Positions 46,041 through 54,939 of a stretch of 64,000 nucleotides of DNA are shown here, in pieces. The translations under genes and the position numbers were made by a program. The DNA is from an uncultured Oscillospiraceae bacterium (GTDB lineage Bacteria; Bacillota; Clostridia; Oscillospirales; Acutalibacteraceae), in the NCBI GenBank assembly GCA_900541565.1, contig UQKB01000007.1, positions 1 to 64,000 of the forward strand. Reading direction: 5' to 3'. Every line of letters starts with the position of its first letter. The first letter of the stretch is position 1. Below the pieces are notes generated by a model, which was not told the origin of the DNA, searched no databases, and was given only the letters and a program-made list of their open reading frames with translations.

Positions 46041-46069
46041 TTGTAATTTTCCCTGTTTTATATTATACT
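46041..46069 (+). promoter_or_regulatory. Promoter of the second DHHW-like gene
   Basis: TTGTAA (46041-46046), 17 bases, TATACT (46064-46069), about 110 bases before the start codon. It is divergent from the aminotransferase promoter. Confidence 0.6.
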
Positions 46070-46177
46070 GTTTAAATGAAGAAGTAGCACCATCTTTCTA
46101 TTCTGTAGTTACATTTATGGCGCTCGCTTGTATTTTATGCGGTGAGGAAATGCCCGCCAGAAAGGATTGGAACGATT

Positions 46178-47428
46178 ATGGCAGTATACAAGGCGCCCGA
46201 TGGCGGGAAAAGGAAAAACCCGTCGCAGGGGAAATATTACAGATCGCCTTCCGGCAAGCACAGCATAGACGACCGCAAAACCTACTATAAGCAAAAAGAA
46301 GCCGCCCATAAAAAAAAGCGCAACTATGTGGTCGCCGTTATCGTTGTGCTTCTGCTGATTGCCGCTGTGATTTTTTCCATTGTTTTAATCGGCCGCGGCT
46401 GCAACGCAGAGCAACAGCAGGCTGTACAACCTACACAGCCAACTACAGCTCCTACGGAGCCGACTGTGCCGCTGTACACCCCCGCGCAGGTGAATCTGCC
46501 GGAGCTTGAGGACAACGGCGCCGACGGTTATATGGACGATAATATTTACATTTGGAACGCAAAGGGCTTTGATCTTTTCCTTGGGAATGAAAATTCGGCG
46601 CTGAGCTATGCAAACGCCCTATCCTCTTTTAAAGAAGCGCTGGGCAATGACATCACCGTATATAACATGGTCGTCCCCAATCATACAGAGTTTGGCCTGC
46701 CCACACGTTTATCGCAGGAGCTTAACTCCAACCCACAGCGCGACAACACGACGGTGATCTACAGCAATTACAGCGCCGCCGTCATACCCGTGGACATATA
46801 TAACGCGATCGGCCAAAAACGCAACGATTATATGTATTTTAACACCGATCCCCGTTGGACCAGCCTGGGCGCGTATTATGCCTATACTGTTTTTGCGCAG
46901 ACAGCCGGCTTCGAGCCCGTAAAGCTTGACCAACTGGAGCAAAACACCCTGTCCGATTTTGCCGGCTCCTATGTCACCTCCACCTGGAACGAAGACCTGA
47001 TGGAAAATCTGGACACCATAGATTACTACACACCGTCCTCCAACATTGAATGCTCATTGTATAGAACCGACGAAGACGGCCATACCTCCTCCTCTCCGGA
47101 AAAAGTCCCGCTTTATAAAGAGATTACAGACGGAGAAGACTACTACAGTGTGTTTCTGCACGGCGACAACGCCAGAATGGTCATCGACAATAAGGACCTG
47201 TCAGACGGCAAAAAGCTGGCGCTTGTAAAAGACGCATATGGAAACGCCATCGCGCCGTTTTTATGTGAAAATTACGATGAGGTGCACGTGATCGATTTCC
47301 GTTATTTTGACGGCAATTTAAAGGATTACTGTACAGAAAATAAAATTGAAGAAGTGCTCTTTTTAAACGGCATCATGTCTGCAAACAGCGCGTTGCAGGT
47401 AGAAAACCTGTCTAAGCTCTTCCAGTAA
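46178..47428 (+). CDS. DHHW-like paralogue with both catalytic motifs altered (probable pseudoenzyme)
   Basis: 416 residues from ATG at 46178 (AAAGGATTGGA upstream); a GTG 12 codons earlier is less likely. Same plan as 42333-43535: basic N terminus, one helix (about 50-75), Thr/Pro linker, extracellular domain, and the shared segments GNDITVYNMVVPNHTEFGLP, YDEVHVIDFRYF and EVLFLNGIMSAN. The motif NTDHHWTGLGAYY is here NTDPRWTSLGAYY, and KESYGN is KDAYGN, so the presumed catalytic His and Ser are gone while the fold is well kept. It may bind ligand or regulate the active partner. The frame is intact, so it is not a decaying gene. Confidence 0.75.
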   Translation: MAVYKAPDGGKRKNPSQGKYYRSPSGKHSIDDRKTYYKQKEAAHKKKRNYVVAVIVVLLLIAAVIFSIVLIGRGCNAEQQQAVQPTQPTTAPTEPTVPLYTPAQVNLPELEDNGADGYMDDNIYIWNAKGFDLFLGNENSALSYANALSSFKEALGNDITVYNMVVPNHTEFGLPTRLSQELNSNPQRDNTTVIYSNYSAAVIPVDIYNAIGQKRNDYMYFNTDPRWTSLGAYYAYTVFAQTAGFEPVKLDQLEQNTLSDFAGSYVTSTWNEDLMENLDTIDYYTPSSNIECSLYRTDEDGHTSSSPEKVPLYKEITDGEDYYSVFLHGDNARMVIDNKDLSDGKKLALVKDAYGNAIAPFLCENYDEVHVIDFRYFDGNLKDYCTENKIEEVLFLNGIMSANSALQVENLSKLFQ

Positions 47429-47469
47429 AGCTAAAATCTCATATGAAAGGGAAGGAGGGAAACAGTCCA

Positions 47470-48177
47470 ATGCTTGGCACGCATGCAACAGCCGCCCTGT
47501 ATGGGCAAATATCCCGCCGTGGCGTTTATGCCGGCTACCTGTGCAACGGACCGGCCAAAGGCAAATCCGCATACATTCTTGCAAGCAAAACGCCCTGCGA
47601 GCAGTTTGACTGCACCGTCATCGCGCTGGCGCCACAGCCCGGCGGAAAAGAAGTCAAAATTATTGTCGCGCCGGAAAACGACGTTTTTTACGAACCGCAA
47701 ATCCGTGAAAAACTGAAAATCGTACGCAATCTGGACATTTCCCGCCTCTCCTGTCTGTACGAAAAATCCTGCGGCGCAGTGGTCTTTTACCGCTCCGCGC
47801 AGGGTATACGGATTTTATTGGTTAAAAACCATAACGGTAAATATTGGAGCTTTCCAAAAGGGCACGTGGAAAAGGGTGAAAACGAAAAAGAAACCGCCCT
47901 GCGCGAAATTAAAGAAGAAACGGGTCTTAGCGTAAAAATTTACGAAAATTACCGCCAGATCAGCGACTATTGCCCGTTTGGTAAAATTAAAAAACGTGTG
48001 ATCTTTTTTCTTGCCGAAACCCCCACCGACCAGGTGCATATTCAGCATGACGAAATAGACAGCTATGTATGGGCAAGCTTTGCGCAGGCGCAGAAAATGT
48101 GCAGCTATGAAAACGACCTGCGTGTGCTGGAAACGGCGCGGCGCTATTTGGACGCCAACAGCCAGGCGCAGGAATAA
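47470..48177 (+). CDS. Nudix hydrolase with pyrophosphatase-like N-terminal domain
   Basis: 235 residues; ATG at 47470 follows GGAGGG by about 11 bases; an ATG nine codons earlier has no SD. Residues ~1-85 recall soluble inorganic pyrophosphatase (GYLCNGPAKGKSAYIL, EQFDCTVIALAP, IIVAPEN) but without the full set of metal aspartates. Residues ~100-225 are a Nudix domain: GHVEKGENEKETALREIKEETG fits G-x5-E-x7-RE-x-x-EE-x-G. The Nudix part, with FPKGHVE, resembles diadenosine polyphosphate hydrolases. It follows the DHHW-like gene by 41 bases and may be cotranscribed. Confidence 0.8.
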   Translation: MLGTHATAALYGQISRRGVYAGYLCNGPAKGKSAYILASKTPCEQFDCTVIALAPQPGGKEVKIIVAPENDVFYEPQIREKLKIVRNLDISRLSCLYEKSCGAVVFYRSAQGIRILLVKNHNGKYWSFPKGHVEKGENEKETALREIKEETGLSVKIYENYRQISDYCPFGKIKKRVIFFLAETPTDQVHIQHDEIDSYVWASFAQAQKMCSYENDLRVLETARRYLDANSQAQE

Positions 48178-48261
48178 GCGCACACCCGTTTATGAAAAAT
48201 AAGATTGTGGGCGGCCCGTTTTCCGGTCTGCCCGTTTTTTGACAAAAAGGATGGTATGAAA

Positions 48262-49275
48262 ATGATTATTGTTATGAAGCGCACGGCAACGCAAGATGAC
48301 ATTGCAAACGTAGAAAAGGTTTTAAAAAACCATGGATTGGGCGTACACCTGTCTGCGGGCTCTGACGCAACCATTATCGGCGTGATTGGCGATAAGCAAA
48401 AGCTGTGCGGGACCAGTATAGAATCTATGGATGGCGTAGAAAGCTGTGTGCCCATTATGCACAGCTATAAGCTGGCAAGCCGCGACATCTGTCCACAGGG
48501 CAGAACGGTAAACGTAAAGGGCTTTGAAATCGGCGGCGGTACACTTGCTATGATGGCAGGGCCCTGCGCGGTAGAAAGCGAAGAGCAAATTACAAAAGCA
48601 GCCTTTGCCGTAAAAGAAGCCGGCGCACAGTTTTTGCGCGGCGGCGCGTATAAGCCGCGTACGTCGCCCTATGCCTTTCAAGGGCTGGAAGACCAGGGCT
48701 TTAAGCTTTTAAGAATGGCGGCGGATTTAACCGGCCTGCGTGTCGTCAGCGAGGTCATCAGCGAAAACCAGCTGGACGTTGCCGCCAAATATTGCGACAT
48801 GTTTCAGATCGGCGCGCGCAATATGCAAAATTTCCGTCTTCTGCGCGCAGTGGGGAAAAGCGGCGTCCCCGTTTTGCTTAAACGCGGGATCGCCTCTACA
48901 ATTGAAGAATGGCTGGATGCCGCTGAGTATATTATGAGCGAAGGAAACTATAACGTCGTGCTTTGCGAACGCGGCATTCGCACATTTGAAACCGCCACCA
49001 GAAACACACTGGATCTTTCCGCCGTTGCCGTTGTTAAAGAACGCAGCTGCCTTCCCATTATTGTGGATCCGTCGCACGCGGCAGGAAAACGGGCCTATAT
49101 CCCTTCTTTGTCCCTTGCGGCTGTCGCCGCAGGTGCAGACGGCCTGATCATCGAGGTACATCCAGACCCCAAAAAAGCGCTGTCCGACGCAGCGCAGCAG
49201 CTGCCGCCGCAGGCATACAAAACACTGTCCGCACAGGTTTTTGCCGTGCATCGCGCCTTGCAAAACGCGCTTTAA
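48262..49275 (+). CDS. aroF: 3-deoxy-7-phosphoheptulonate synthase (DAHP synthase)
   Basis: 337 residues from ATG at 48262, seven bases after AGGATGG (ATG at 48256 is possible). First step of the shikimate pathway, PEP plus erythrose 4-phosphate. An N-terminal ferredoxin-like regulatory domain ([21 protein letters not shown]) precedes the TIM barrel with [48 protein letters not shown] and DPSHAAGKR. This is the Thermotoga/Bacillus type. Two terminators follow. Confidence 0.95.
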   Translation: MIIVMKRTATQDDIANVEKVLKNHGLGVHLSAGSDATIIGVIGDKQKLCGTSIESMDGVESCVPIMHSYKLASRDICPQGRTVNVKGFEIGGGTLAMMAGPCAVESEEQITKAAFAVKEAGAQFLRGGAYKPRTSPYAFQGLEDQGFKLLRMAADLTGLRVVSEVISENQLDVAAKYCDMFQIGARNMQNFRLLRAVGKSGVPVLLKRGIASTIEEWLDAAEYIMSEGNYNVVLCERGIRTFETATRNTLDLSAVAVVKERSCLPIIVDPSHAAGKRAYIPSLSLAAVAAGADGLIIEVHPDPKKALSDAAQQLPPQAYKTLSAQVFAVHRALQNAL

Positions 49276-49296
49276 TTTTATATATTAACAAGATAA

Positions 49297-49332
49297 GCAG
49301 CGGATGTAACAAAATATATCCGCTGCGTTTTT
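49297..49332 (+). terminator. Terminator of aroF
   Basis: GCAGCGGAT (49297-49305) pairs with ATCCGCTGC (49318-49326), then GTTTTTA. Confidence 0.8.
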
Positions 49333-49342
49333 ACCAATTTAA

Positions 49343-49386
49343 AAACAGGAGGCGCTGTGCATCGGCACAGCGCCTCCTGTTTTATG
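49343..49386. terminator. Bidirectional terminator between aroF and the M23 gene
   Basis: AAACAGGAGGCGCTGTGC (49343-49360), loop ATCG, and its complement (49365-49382) form an 18-bp perfect stem with A/T runs on both sides. Confidence 0.9.
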
Positions 49387-49413
49387 CTTTTTTATAATTT
49401 GCATACCATATTT

Positions 49414-50706
49414 TTATACATTCGGGTAATTGGGGAACTCATTAAGCGGGTTGTATTTCTCCCCCATATACCTTGTCTCAAAGTGCAGATGCGGCCCGGT
49501 CGAATGCCCTGTAGTGCCTGCATAGCCTATTACCTGTCCCTTCTGTACGGTGTCCCCCGCAGATACCGCCAAAGACGAAAAATGCGCATATAAGGTAGAA
49601 TACCCATTGCCATGGTCGATCATTATGTAATTTCCATATCCGCCGCCACAGCCGCAGCTGTAGCTCATGGGCTTGCCCCAGTTGTGCGTGCAGCCGGAAT
49701 AAGCAAACGCGACCGTTCCTGATTCTGCCGCTACAACCCTGGCGCCCATGATTCCTGCGCCTGCAATATCAAGCGCGCCGTGGTTGGCATAGCCCCTGTC
49801 CTCATCCCACAGAGAAGTCAACGTTAAAAAGCCGGGCGCAGGCCATTGGTACCCAGAGCCTGTCGGCGTTACATCGCCCGACCCGGAAGAATTCCCGTCT
49901 GACGACCCTCCGCTTTGCTGTTCTTGCTGCTCCTGTTGTTTTTTCAGCTCCTCCTGCCGTTTTTTCTCTTCTTCCGCCTTGCGTTTTTGTTCAGCGTAAT
50001 ATTCCTGAATCTCGCTTTCAAGCTTTTTAAGCTCCTCGTTGTTTTCATCCAGCTCGTCACTGATCTGTACTTCCTCATCGTGCAGCGCATTTAAAAGCTC
50101 CTTGTTTTCCTCTACAAGCGCTTGATAATTTTCCTGCTCCTGGTCCAGCGCCTGCTGCTCCTGCTCCTGCTCTGCTTTGGCCTGGTCCAGCGCAGACTTT
50201 TCTTCTTGCTGCCGGGTAAGGTCCTGCTTCAAACGGTCTATCAGCTGCGCATCGTGTGTAGAAATACTTTCAACCAGCTCCAGCTTGTCCAAAAAATCTG
50301 AAAAGTCGCGCGCGCCCAGTATAATTTCCAGATTGGTCGCATCTCCCGCCATATAAATGGCTCTAATCCGCTGCTGCAGATTTTTTGTACTCTCCTCCAC
50401 ATCCTGGTCGGCTTGCCGGATGTCCTCCTGCTTTTCTGAAATTTTTTTATCAAGCTCTAAAAGCTTTGCACGGCTTGCGCGGATTTTCTCATCGATCTCT
50501 GCAAGCTGCGCCATCAGTTCCTCCTGCCTGGCCTCTTTTTCCTCTATATCCTTTTGGTTTTCTTCCTTATCCTTTTCAAGCTGCTCAAGCTTGCTTTCCG
50601 TTTCACTTTTGTCTTCTTCCAGTTGCGAAATATCCGTCGCGGAAAACGCCACAGTCTGCATACATAGCAGCAAGGCGATCAAAAGCCCCAGTCCCTTTTT
50701 CAACAA
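49414..50706 (-). CDS. Coiled-coil M23 peptidase, likely FtsEX-dependent murein hydrolase
   Basis: 430 residues from TTG at 50706 (GGAAGGG upstream). Signal peptide about 1-23; long coiled coil about 25-245; Ser/Gly linker; C-terminal LytM/M23 domain with HGALDIAG and HLHFET, the zinc ligands, and a short Cys insert (SYSCGCGGGYG). The layout matches PcsB/EnvC-type proteins, whose coiled coil is opened by FtsEX to release hydrolase activity at the division site. ftsX and ftsE lie directly upstream on the same strand. Confidence 0.9.
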   Translation of the reverse strand: MLKKGLGLLIALLLCMQTVAFSATDISQLEEDKSETESKLEQLEKDKEENQKDIEEKEARQEELMAQLAEIDEKIRASRAKLLELDKKISEKQEDIRQADQDVEESTKNLQQRIRAIYMAGDATNLEIILGARDFSDFLDKLELVESISTHDAQLIDRLKQDLTRQQEEKSALDQAKAEQEQEQQALDQEQENYQALVEENKELLNALHDEEVQISDELDENNEELKKLESEIQEYYAEQKRKAEEEKKRQEELKKQQEQQEQQSGGSSDGNSSGSGDVTPTGSGYQWPAPGFLTLTSLWDEDRGYANHGALDIAGAGIMGARVVAAESGTVAFAYSGCTHNWGKPMSYSCGCGGGYGNYIMIDHGNGYSTLYAHFSSLAVSAGDTVQKGQVIGYAGTTGHSTGPHLHFETRYMGEKYNPLNEFPNYPNV

Positions 50707-50787
50707 TTCTCATCACCCTTCCAGTTTATGGATGTCTTCATTTTTTATATCTTTTTCCCTTGGTATATAAAAACACTTTAACCCTGC

Positions 50788-51684
50788 TTACCAGCCAAGG
50801 ATTTCATTTCCTTCTTTTTTCAGATATTTGCGGATCGATATAAATCCGCCGACTGCGCCGATCAACATCCCCGCAACAATAAACGCCGCGGTAACCGGTA
50901 CAGCCACCGTATTGTAGCTGATAGAGGTAAAGGGAATAATATGCTGTGCCGCGGACATAACCGCATTGTATAAAAACATAATTCCTACGGAAGATATCAC
51001 GCCGGACAGCAGGCCAATGATCATCCCTTCTACCACAAACGGAATCCGCACAAACGCGTTGGTTGCCCCAACCGATTTCATAATACTGATCTCAAAACGG
51101 CGGGCATACATCGTCATGCGAATCGTATTCGAAATAATAAACAACGATATAATGCCAAGTATCACCACAATCCAAAAGCCCATGGTGGCTACCAGGTTAT
51201 TCAGGCTGGTCAGCTTGCTTGCTATGTCGCTTCTGTTGCTGATCTTGTCCACTCCGTCAATCTGCTGGATGCGCGTTGCGGTATCCTCATACTGGGAAAG
51301 ATCCTTCATCGAAACATGAAACGCGTCCGGCAATGGGTTTTGGTCACCCTGCATTTGGGAAAAAACATCGCCCAAAGCCTCCTCAAACTCCAGTATAGCA
51401 ACATCCTTCGGGTAAAACTCGCATGTTGCCACATTCTCTATTTCGGCAATCTGGTTGCCTATCACATCCGCCTGCGCTTGCGTAATGTCATCCTTTAAAT
51501 AAACGCTCACCATGTTCGTATCGCCTACAGACTCTACCACTGCCTGCACGTTCATACAAATCAAAACAGCCGTTCCCGTCAGCAACAGGCAGGATATCAG
51601 AACACCAATAGAGGCAAAGGACATCATACGGTTATGCCATACATTTTTAAAGCCTTCTTTTATTAAATAACCAAAGCCCTTCAT
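50788..51684 (-). CDS. ftsX: Cell division protein FtsX
   Basis: 298 residues, ATG with AAAGGAAATG upstream. Four membrane helices (about 20-42, 170-192, 220-245, 265-285) and a large extracellular loop after the first, as in FtsX. NTIRMTMYARRFEISIMKSVGAT is the FtsX/MacB core motif. It transmits ATP hydrolysis by FtsE to the wall hydrolase outside. Confidence 0.95.
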   Translation of the reverse strand: MKGFGYLIKEGFKNVWHNRMMSFASIGVLISCLLLTGTAVLICMNVQAVVESVGDTNMVSVYLKDDITQAQADVIGNQIAEIENVATCEFYPKDVAILEFEEALGDVFSQMQGDQNPLPDAFHVSMKDLSQYEDTATRIQQIDGVDKISNRSDIASKLTSLNNLVATMGFWIVVILGIISLFIISNTIRMTMYARRFEISIMKSVGATNAFVRIPFVVEGMIIGLLSGVISSVGIMFLYNAVMSAAQHIIPFTSISYNTVAVPVTAAFIVAGMLIGAVGGFISIRKYLKKEGNEILGW

Positions 51685-51732
51685 ACATCATTTCCTTTCC
51701 CTGGCGCAGTGCGCCGCCGCATTCTTCCAAAA

Positions 51733-52485
51733 TCAACTTTCCTGGTCGATTTCCCGAATCAGGTCTTCATATTTGGATGTGTCCAGCACATCCTCTGCCA
51801 TGTCTGGACTTTCTGCACCAGAGGCGGCCGTATCCTTTACTACCCTTCCACGCTCAATCTCTATCACTCTTCTCCCAAACTGGGAAACCAGCTCGTGCTC
51901 ATGCGTCACGACCAAAATTGTGGTTCCCATTTTATTAATCTCACTGAGCAAATCAATAATTTCATACGACATCTCCGGGTCAATATTTCCCGTAGGTTCG
52001 TCGGCAATGATCATCTTTGGATTGTTGACAAGCGCTCTGGCAAGGCTCACTCGCTGCTGCTCCCCGCCCGAAAGCTCGCTGGGACGGCTGTCTGCCTTAT
52101 CGCGCAGTCCAACCAGACCCAATATATAAGGCACGCGCCTGGACACCGCCCGCTTGGAAGCGCCGATCACACGCATGGCAAAAGCCACATTGTCAAATAC
52201 CGTCATCTTGTCAATCAAGCGGAAGTCCTGGAACACAATGCCCATCTTTCTGCGCAGGTATGGAACCTGCCTGCGCTTCATATGGACAATTTCCTGCCCA
52301 TCTATAAAAATTTCCCCTTCAGACGGCGTTTCTTCATGCATGATCAGCTTTAAAAACGTACTCTTCCCCGCGCCCGATGCACCTACAATAAAGACAAATT
52401 CCCCATCTTTTATGGAAATATCGACATTGTTCAGCGCATGTGTACCGCTCGGATACGTTTTTGACACATTTTTTAATTCTATCAT
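51733..52485 (-). CDS. ftsE: Cell division ATPase FtsE
   Basis: 250 residues from ATG at 52485 (MIELKNVSKTYPSG). ABC ATPase: Walker A GASGAGKST, Q-loop IVFQDFRLI, signature LSGGEQQR, Walker B MIIADEPTGNID, H-loop VVTHEH. A ~25-residue C-terminal tail extends past the usual end. ftsX follows with a 48-base gap. Confidence 0.96.
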   Translation of the reverse strand: MIELKNVSKTYPSGTHALNNVDISIKDGEFVFIVGASGAGKSTFLKLIMHEETPSEGEIFIDGQEIVHMKRRQVPYLRRKMGIVFQDFRLIDKMTVFDNVAFAMRVIGASKRAVSRRVPYILGLVGLRDKADSRPSELSGGEQQRVSLARALVNNPKMIIADEPTGNIDPEMSYEIIDLLSEINKMGTTILVVTHEHELVSQFGRRVIEIERGRVVKDTAASGAESPDMAEDVLDTSKYEDLIREIDQES

Positions 52486-52640
52486 ACCGTAATCCTTTCC
52501 CAACTCGCAATGTTAAACACAAATCCTTACAAGCTTCCAACAAAGCCCGGCCTGCAAAACCCCAAAACAACTGCAATATAAATCCTTCTTTTGCAACAGC
52601 TGCCGCTGTCTATTGGCTCTTTGCCGGCATCCATAGTAAA

Positions 52641-52672
52641 CGGGAGTGTGCATATCAAAACACCCACTCCCG
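52641..52672 (-). terminator. Hairpin after the cdaR-like gene
   Basis: CGGGAGTG (52641-52648) pairs with CACTCCCG (52665-52672); the T run after it on the minus strand is short. It separates the regulator from ftsE. Confidence 0.55.
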
Positions 52673-52696
52673 CAAACATATCCGCTTTAAAAACAA

Positions 52697-53782
52697 TCAG
52701 TACTTAATGGGGTTCGCCGTAAGATACTTTTTAACCATCAATGCCACTTTAAATACAATCGCGTCTTCAAATTCCCTTAAATCAAGGCCGGTCAGCTTTT
52801 TAATCTTTTCCAGCCTGTATACCAGCGTGTTGCGGTGTACAAAAAGCTTTCTGGAGGTTTCTGAAACATTCAGATTGTTTTCAAAGAAGCGCTGAATCGT
52901 AAAGAGCGTTTCCTGATCGAGCGACTCAATCGAACCGCGCTTAAATACTTCCTTTAAGAACATTTCGCATAGGGTTGTCGGCAGCTGGTACACCAGCCTT
53001 GCAATCCCCAGGTTGTCATAGCTGACGATTGTGCGCTCCGTATCAAATACCTTTCCAACCTCCAGTGCAACCTGTGCTTCCTTAAAGGAATGCGCCAGAT
53101 CCTTAATGCCCGTGACCGTGGTACCAATGCCCACCACACAGTGCGTGTAAAATTCACTGGAAAGCGTGTCCACAATAGAGCTTGCCAGCTTTTCCAGATC
53201 CTTCGAATCAATTCCCGACCGTATTTCTTTTACAAGCGCAATATCTGTTTCATTAATATTGATCACAAAGTCCTTGGACTTATCCGGAAAAAGATTCTGC
53301 ACAATATCATATGCAGAAATATCTGTTTTGGAAGTAATCTTAATCAGCATACATACCCGGGTAACCTCAGAATTAAACCGAAGCTCCCGCGCTTTCAGAT
53401 AAATATCCCCCGGCAAAATATTGTCCAATATAACATTCTTAATAAAATTGCCCCTGTCATACTTTTCATCGTAATACTGCTTAATGCTTGCAAGGGACAC
53501 TGCCAGCAGCTGTACATACTTTTGCGCCACCTCGTCATTACCGGAAACAAACACGGCATATTCTGCGCGCGCACTGCTGCCAAAGGACTTAAACGTCTGT
53601 CCGTTGATCACAAACGGGGCGCTTGAGCCAAGTGTTTCTGACGTTACGCTCTCGATCACTTCGCCAATTCTTCCCAGCTCGCTGCAGGCAATTACCACGG
53701 AGGTTTCATCAATGACCCCAATTGTTCTGTCAATCGCATCTCTCATCTGATGGATAACACCCTGAAACAGTCTGTTTGACAT
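52697..53782 (-). CDS. cdaR: CdaR/PucR-type transcriptional regulator
   Basis: 361 residues from ATG at 53782, eight bases after GAGGG. N-terminal sugar-diacid recognition domain (QGVIHQMRDAIDRTIGVID), a central GGDEF-like CdaR domain, and a C-terminal PucR HTH (FFENNLNVSETSRKLFVHRNTLVYRLEKI). CdaR in E. coli activates sugar diacid use; here the ligand and targets are unknown and neighbours give no catabolic hint. Confidence 0.88.
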   Translation of the reverse strand: MSNRLFQGVIHQMRDAIDRTIGVIDETSVVIACSELGRIGEVIESVTSETLGSSAPFVINGQTFKSFGSSARAEYAVFVSGNDEVAQKYVQLLAVSLASIKQYYDEKYDRGNFIKNVILDNILPGDIYLKARELRFNSEVTRVCMLIKITSKTDISAYDIVQNLFPDKSKDFVININETDIALVKEIRSGIDSKDLEKLASSIVDTLSSEFYTHCVVGIGTTVTGIKDLAHSFKEAQVALEVGKVFDTERTIVSYDNLGIARLVYQLPTTLCEMFLKEVFKRGSIESLDQETLFTIQRFFENNLNVSETSRKLFVHRNTLVYRLEKIKKLTGLDLREFEDAIVFKVALMVKKYLTANPIKY

Positions 53783-53842
53783 TACACAATCCCTCAATTC
53801 TTTGAAAAATAAAACAGATAAAACTATCAGTTCGGGGTTAAA

Positions 53843-53871
53843 AGTATATTCTGCCCCATTAAGAATGTTAA
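53843..53871 (-). promoter_or_regulatory. Promoter of the cdaR-like gene
   Basis: On the minus strand TTAACA (53871-53866), 17 bases, TATACT (53848-53843), about 60 bases before the start codon. Confidence 0.65.
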
Positions 53872-54066
53872 CATATACATTTTACACAAATTTTTTTTAA
53901 AAAGCAACCTCTAAGGCCATTAAAAAATGTATTTTTTCCTAATATTTTTTACTTTTAATCTATTTTTATCTATTTTTGGAAAAAAAATCTATCAAAAGCG
54001 TCCGCTCCGGCAGGATCGCGCCGTCCAAAACGGCACTTTTGTCTTTCAAATCCTAACACGGCCGCA

Positions 54067-54933
54067 TTATTCCGCCGGCACCAGATCCGCCACCGTAATT
54101 TCAGGCGGGTTGTTAATCCGGGGCAGCCACCAGAAGTTGCTCCCCAGCCCCTTTGAAATCAATATGGTCGCGCTGTCCGAACTGTGAAGCCCGTCGTCAT
54201 ATTCCGGAAAAAGCCCAGACTGGTTTGGCGCAATCATCCCACCCAAAAACGGTATGCGCACAACGCCTCCATGCGTATGCCCGGACAGCATAAGGTCTAT
54301 ATCGTATTCCTGATAACGCCATATATAATGCTCGGGAAAATGGCATAGCAAAAGCTTAAAATTTTCCTTTTGCGTAAAAGCATCCAAAAAATGGCGCTGG
54401 TCGTTGTCATAATCCGGGGCATATCCGTCATAAAACGGATATTCGCTCATACCTCCAATTGTAATCGTCTGCGCCCCTACATGGTAATCCACCATTGCAT
54501 TATCCAAAAACACCGTTCCTGTCGCCTTGATCTTCTCAATAAAATCCTCCAGATTATCCAGCTTATATTCATGGTTTCCCAAAGAATAATAGACAGGCGC
54601 CAGGTGCACAAGCTTTTCAAGAAGCGCAAACACCACCTGCTCCTGGTCGGAATCATCCGCGTTCATGTCGCCCGTAACCGCTATTATATCAGGTGACAGC
54701 GCCTGTACCTTTTCTATAAGCGCTGCATGATCCTGGCCAAATTCTTTATTATGCAGATCGCTCAATTGCACAATGCGAACCGGCGTATCCAGCTTTTCTG
54801 TACGGATTTCATACTGCGTCACCGTTAAGTTCCACTGGTCCCAAATCACAAAAATACACAACGCCAAAAAGATTGCCAGCGCCACCCATATTGCCGTTTT
54901 TTTCTTTTTTCTTTTTTCTTTACACTTCCCCAT
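54067..54933 (-). CDS. Membrane-anchored metallophosphoesterase (YkuE-like)
   Basis: 288 residues. Very basic N terminus, one membrane helix (about 13-31), then a calcineurin-like domain: LSDLHN, VTGDMNAD, LGNHEY, and SGHTHGG, the full set of metal-binding blocks. YkuE-type enzymes act outside the membrane on phospho-lipids or wall-linked phosphodiesters. It begins 6 bases after the FrhB-like gene and closes the polysaccharide cluster. Confidence 0.88.
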   Translation of the reverse strand: MGKCKEKRKKKKTAIWVALAIFLALCIFVIWDQWNLTVTQYEIRTEKLDTPVRIVQLSDLHNKEFGQDHAALIEKVQALSPDIIAVTGDMNADDSDQEQVVFALLEKLVHLAPVYYSLGNHEYKLDNLEDFIEKIKATGTVFLDNAMVDYHVGAQTITIGGMSEYPFYDGYAPDYDNDQRHFLDAFTQKENFKLLLCHFPEHYIWRYQEYDIDLMLSGHTHGGVVRIPFLGGMIAPNQSGLFPEYDDGLHSSDSATILISKGLGSNFWWLPRINNPPEITVADLVPAE

Positions 54934-54939
54934 ACCTTT

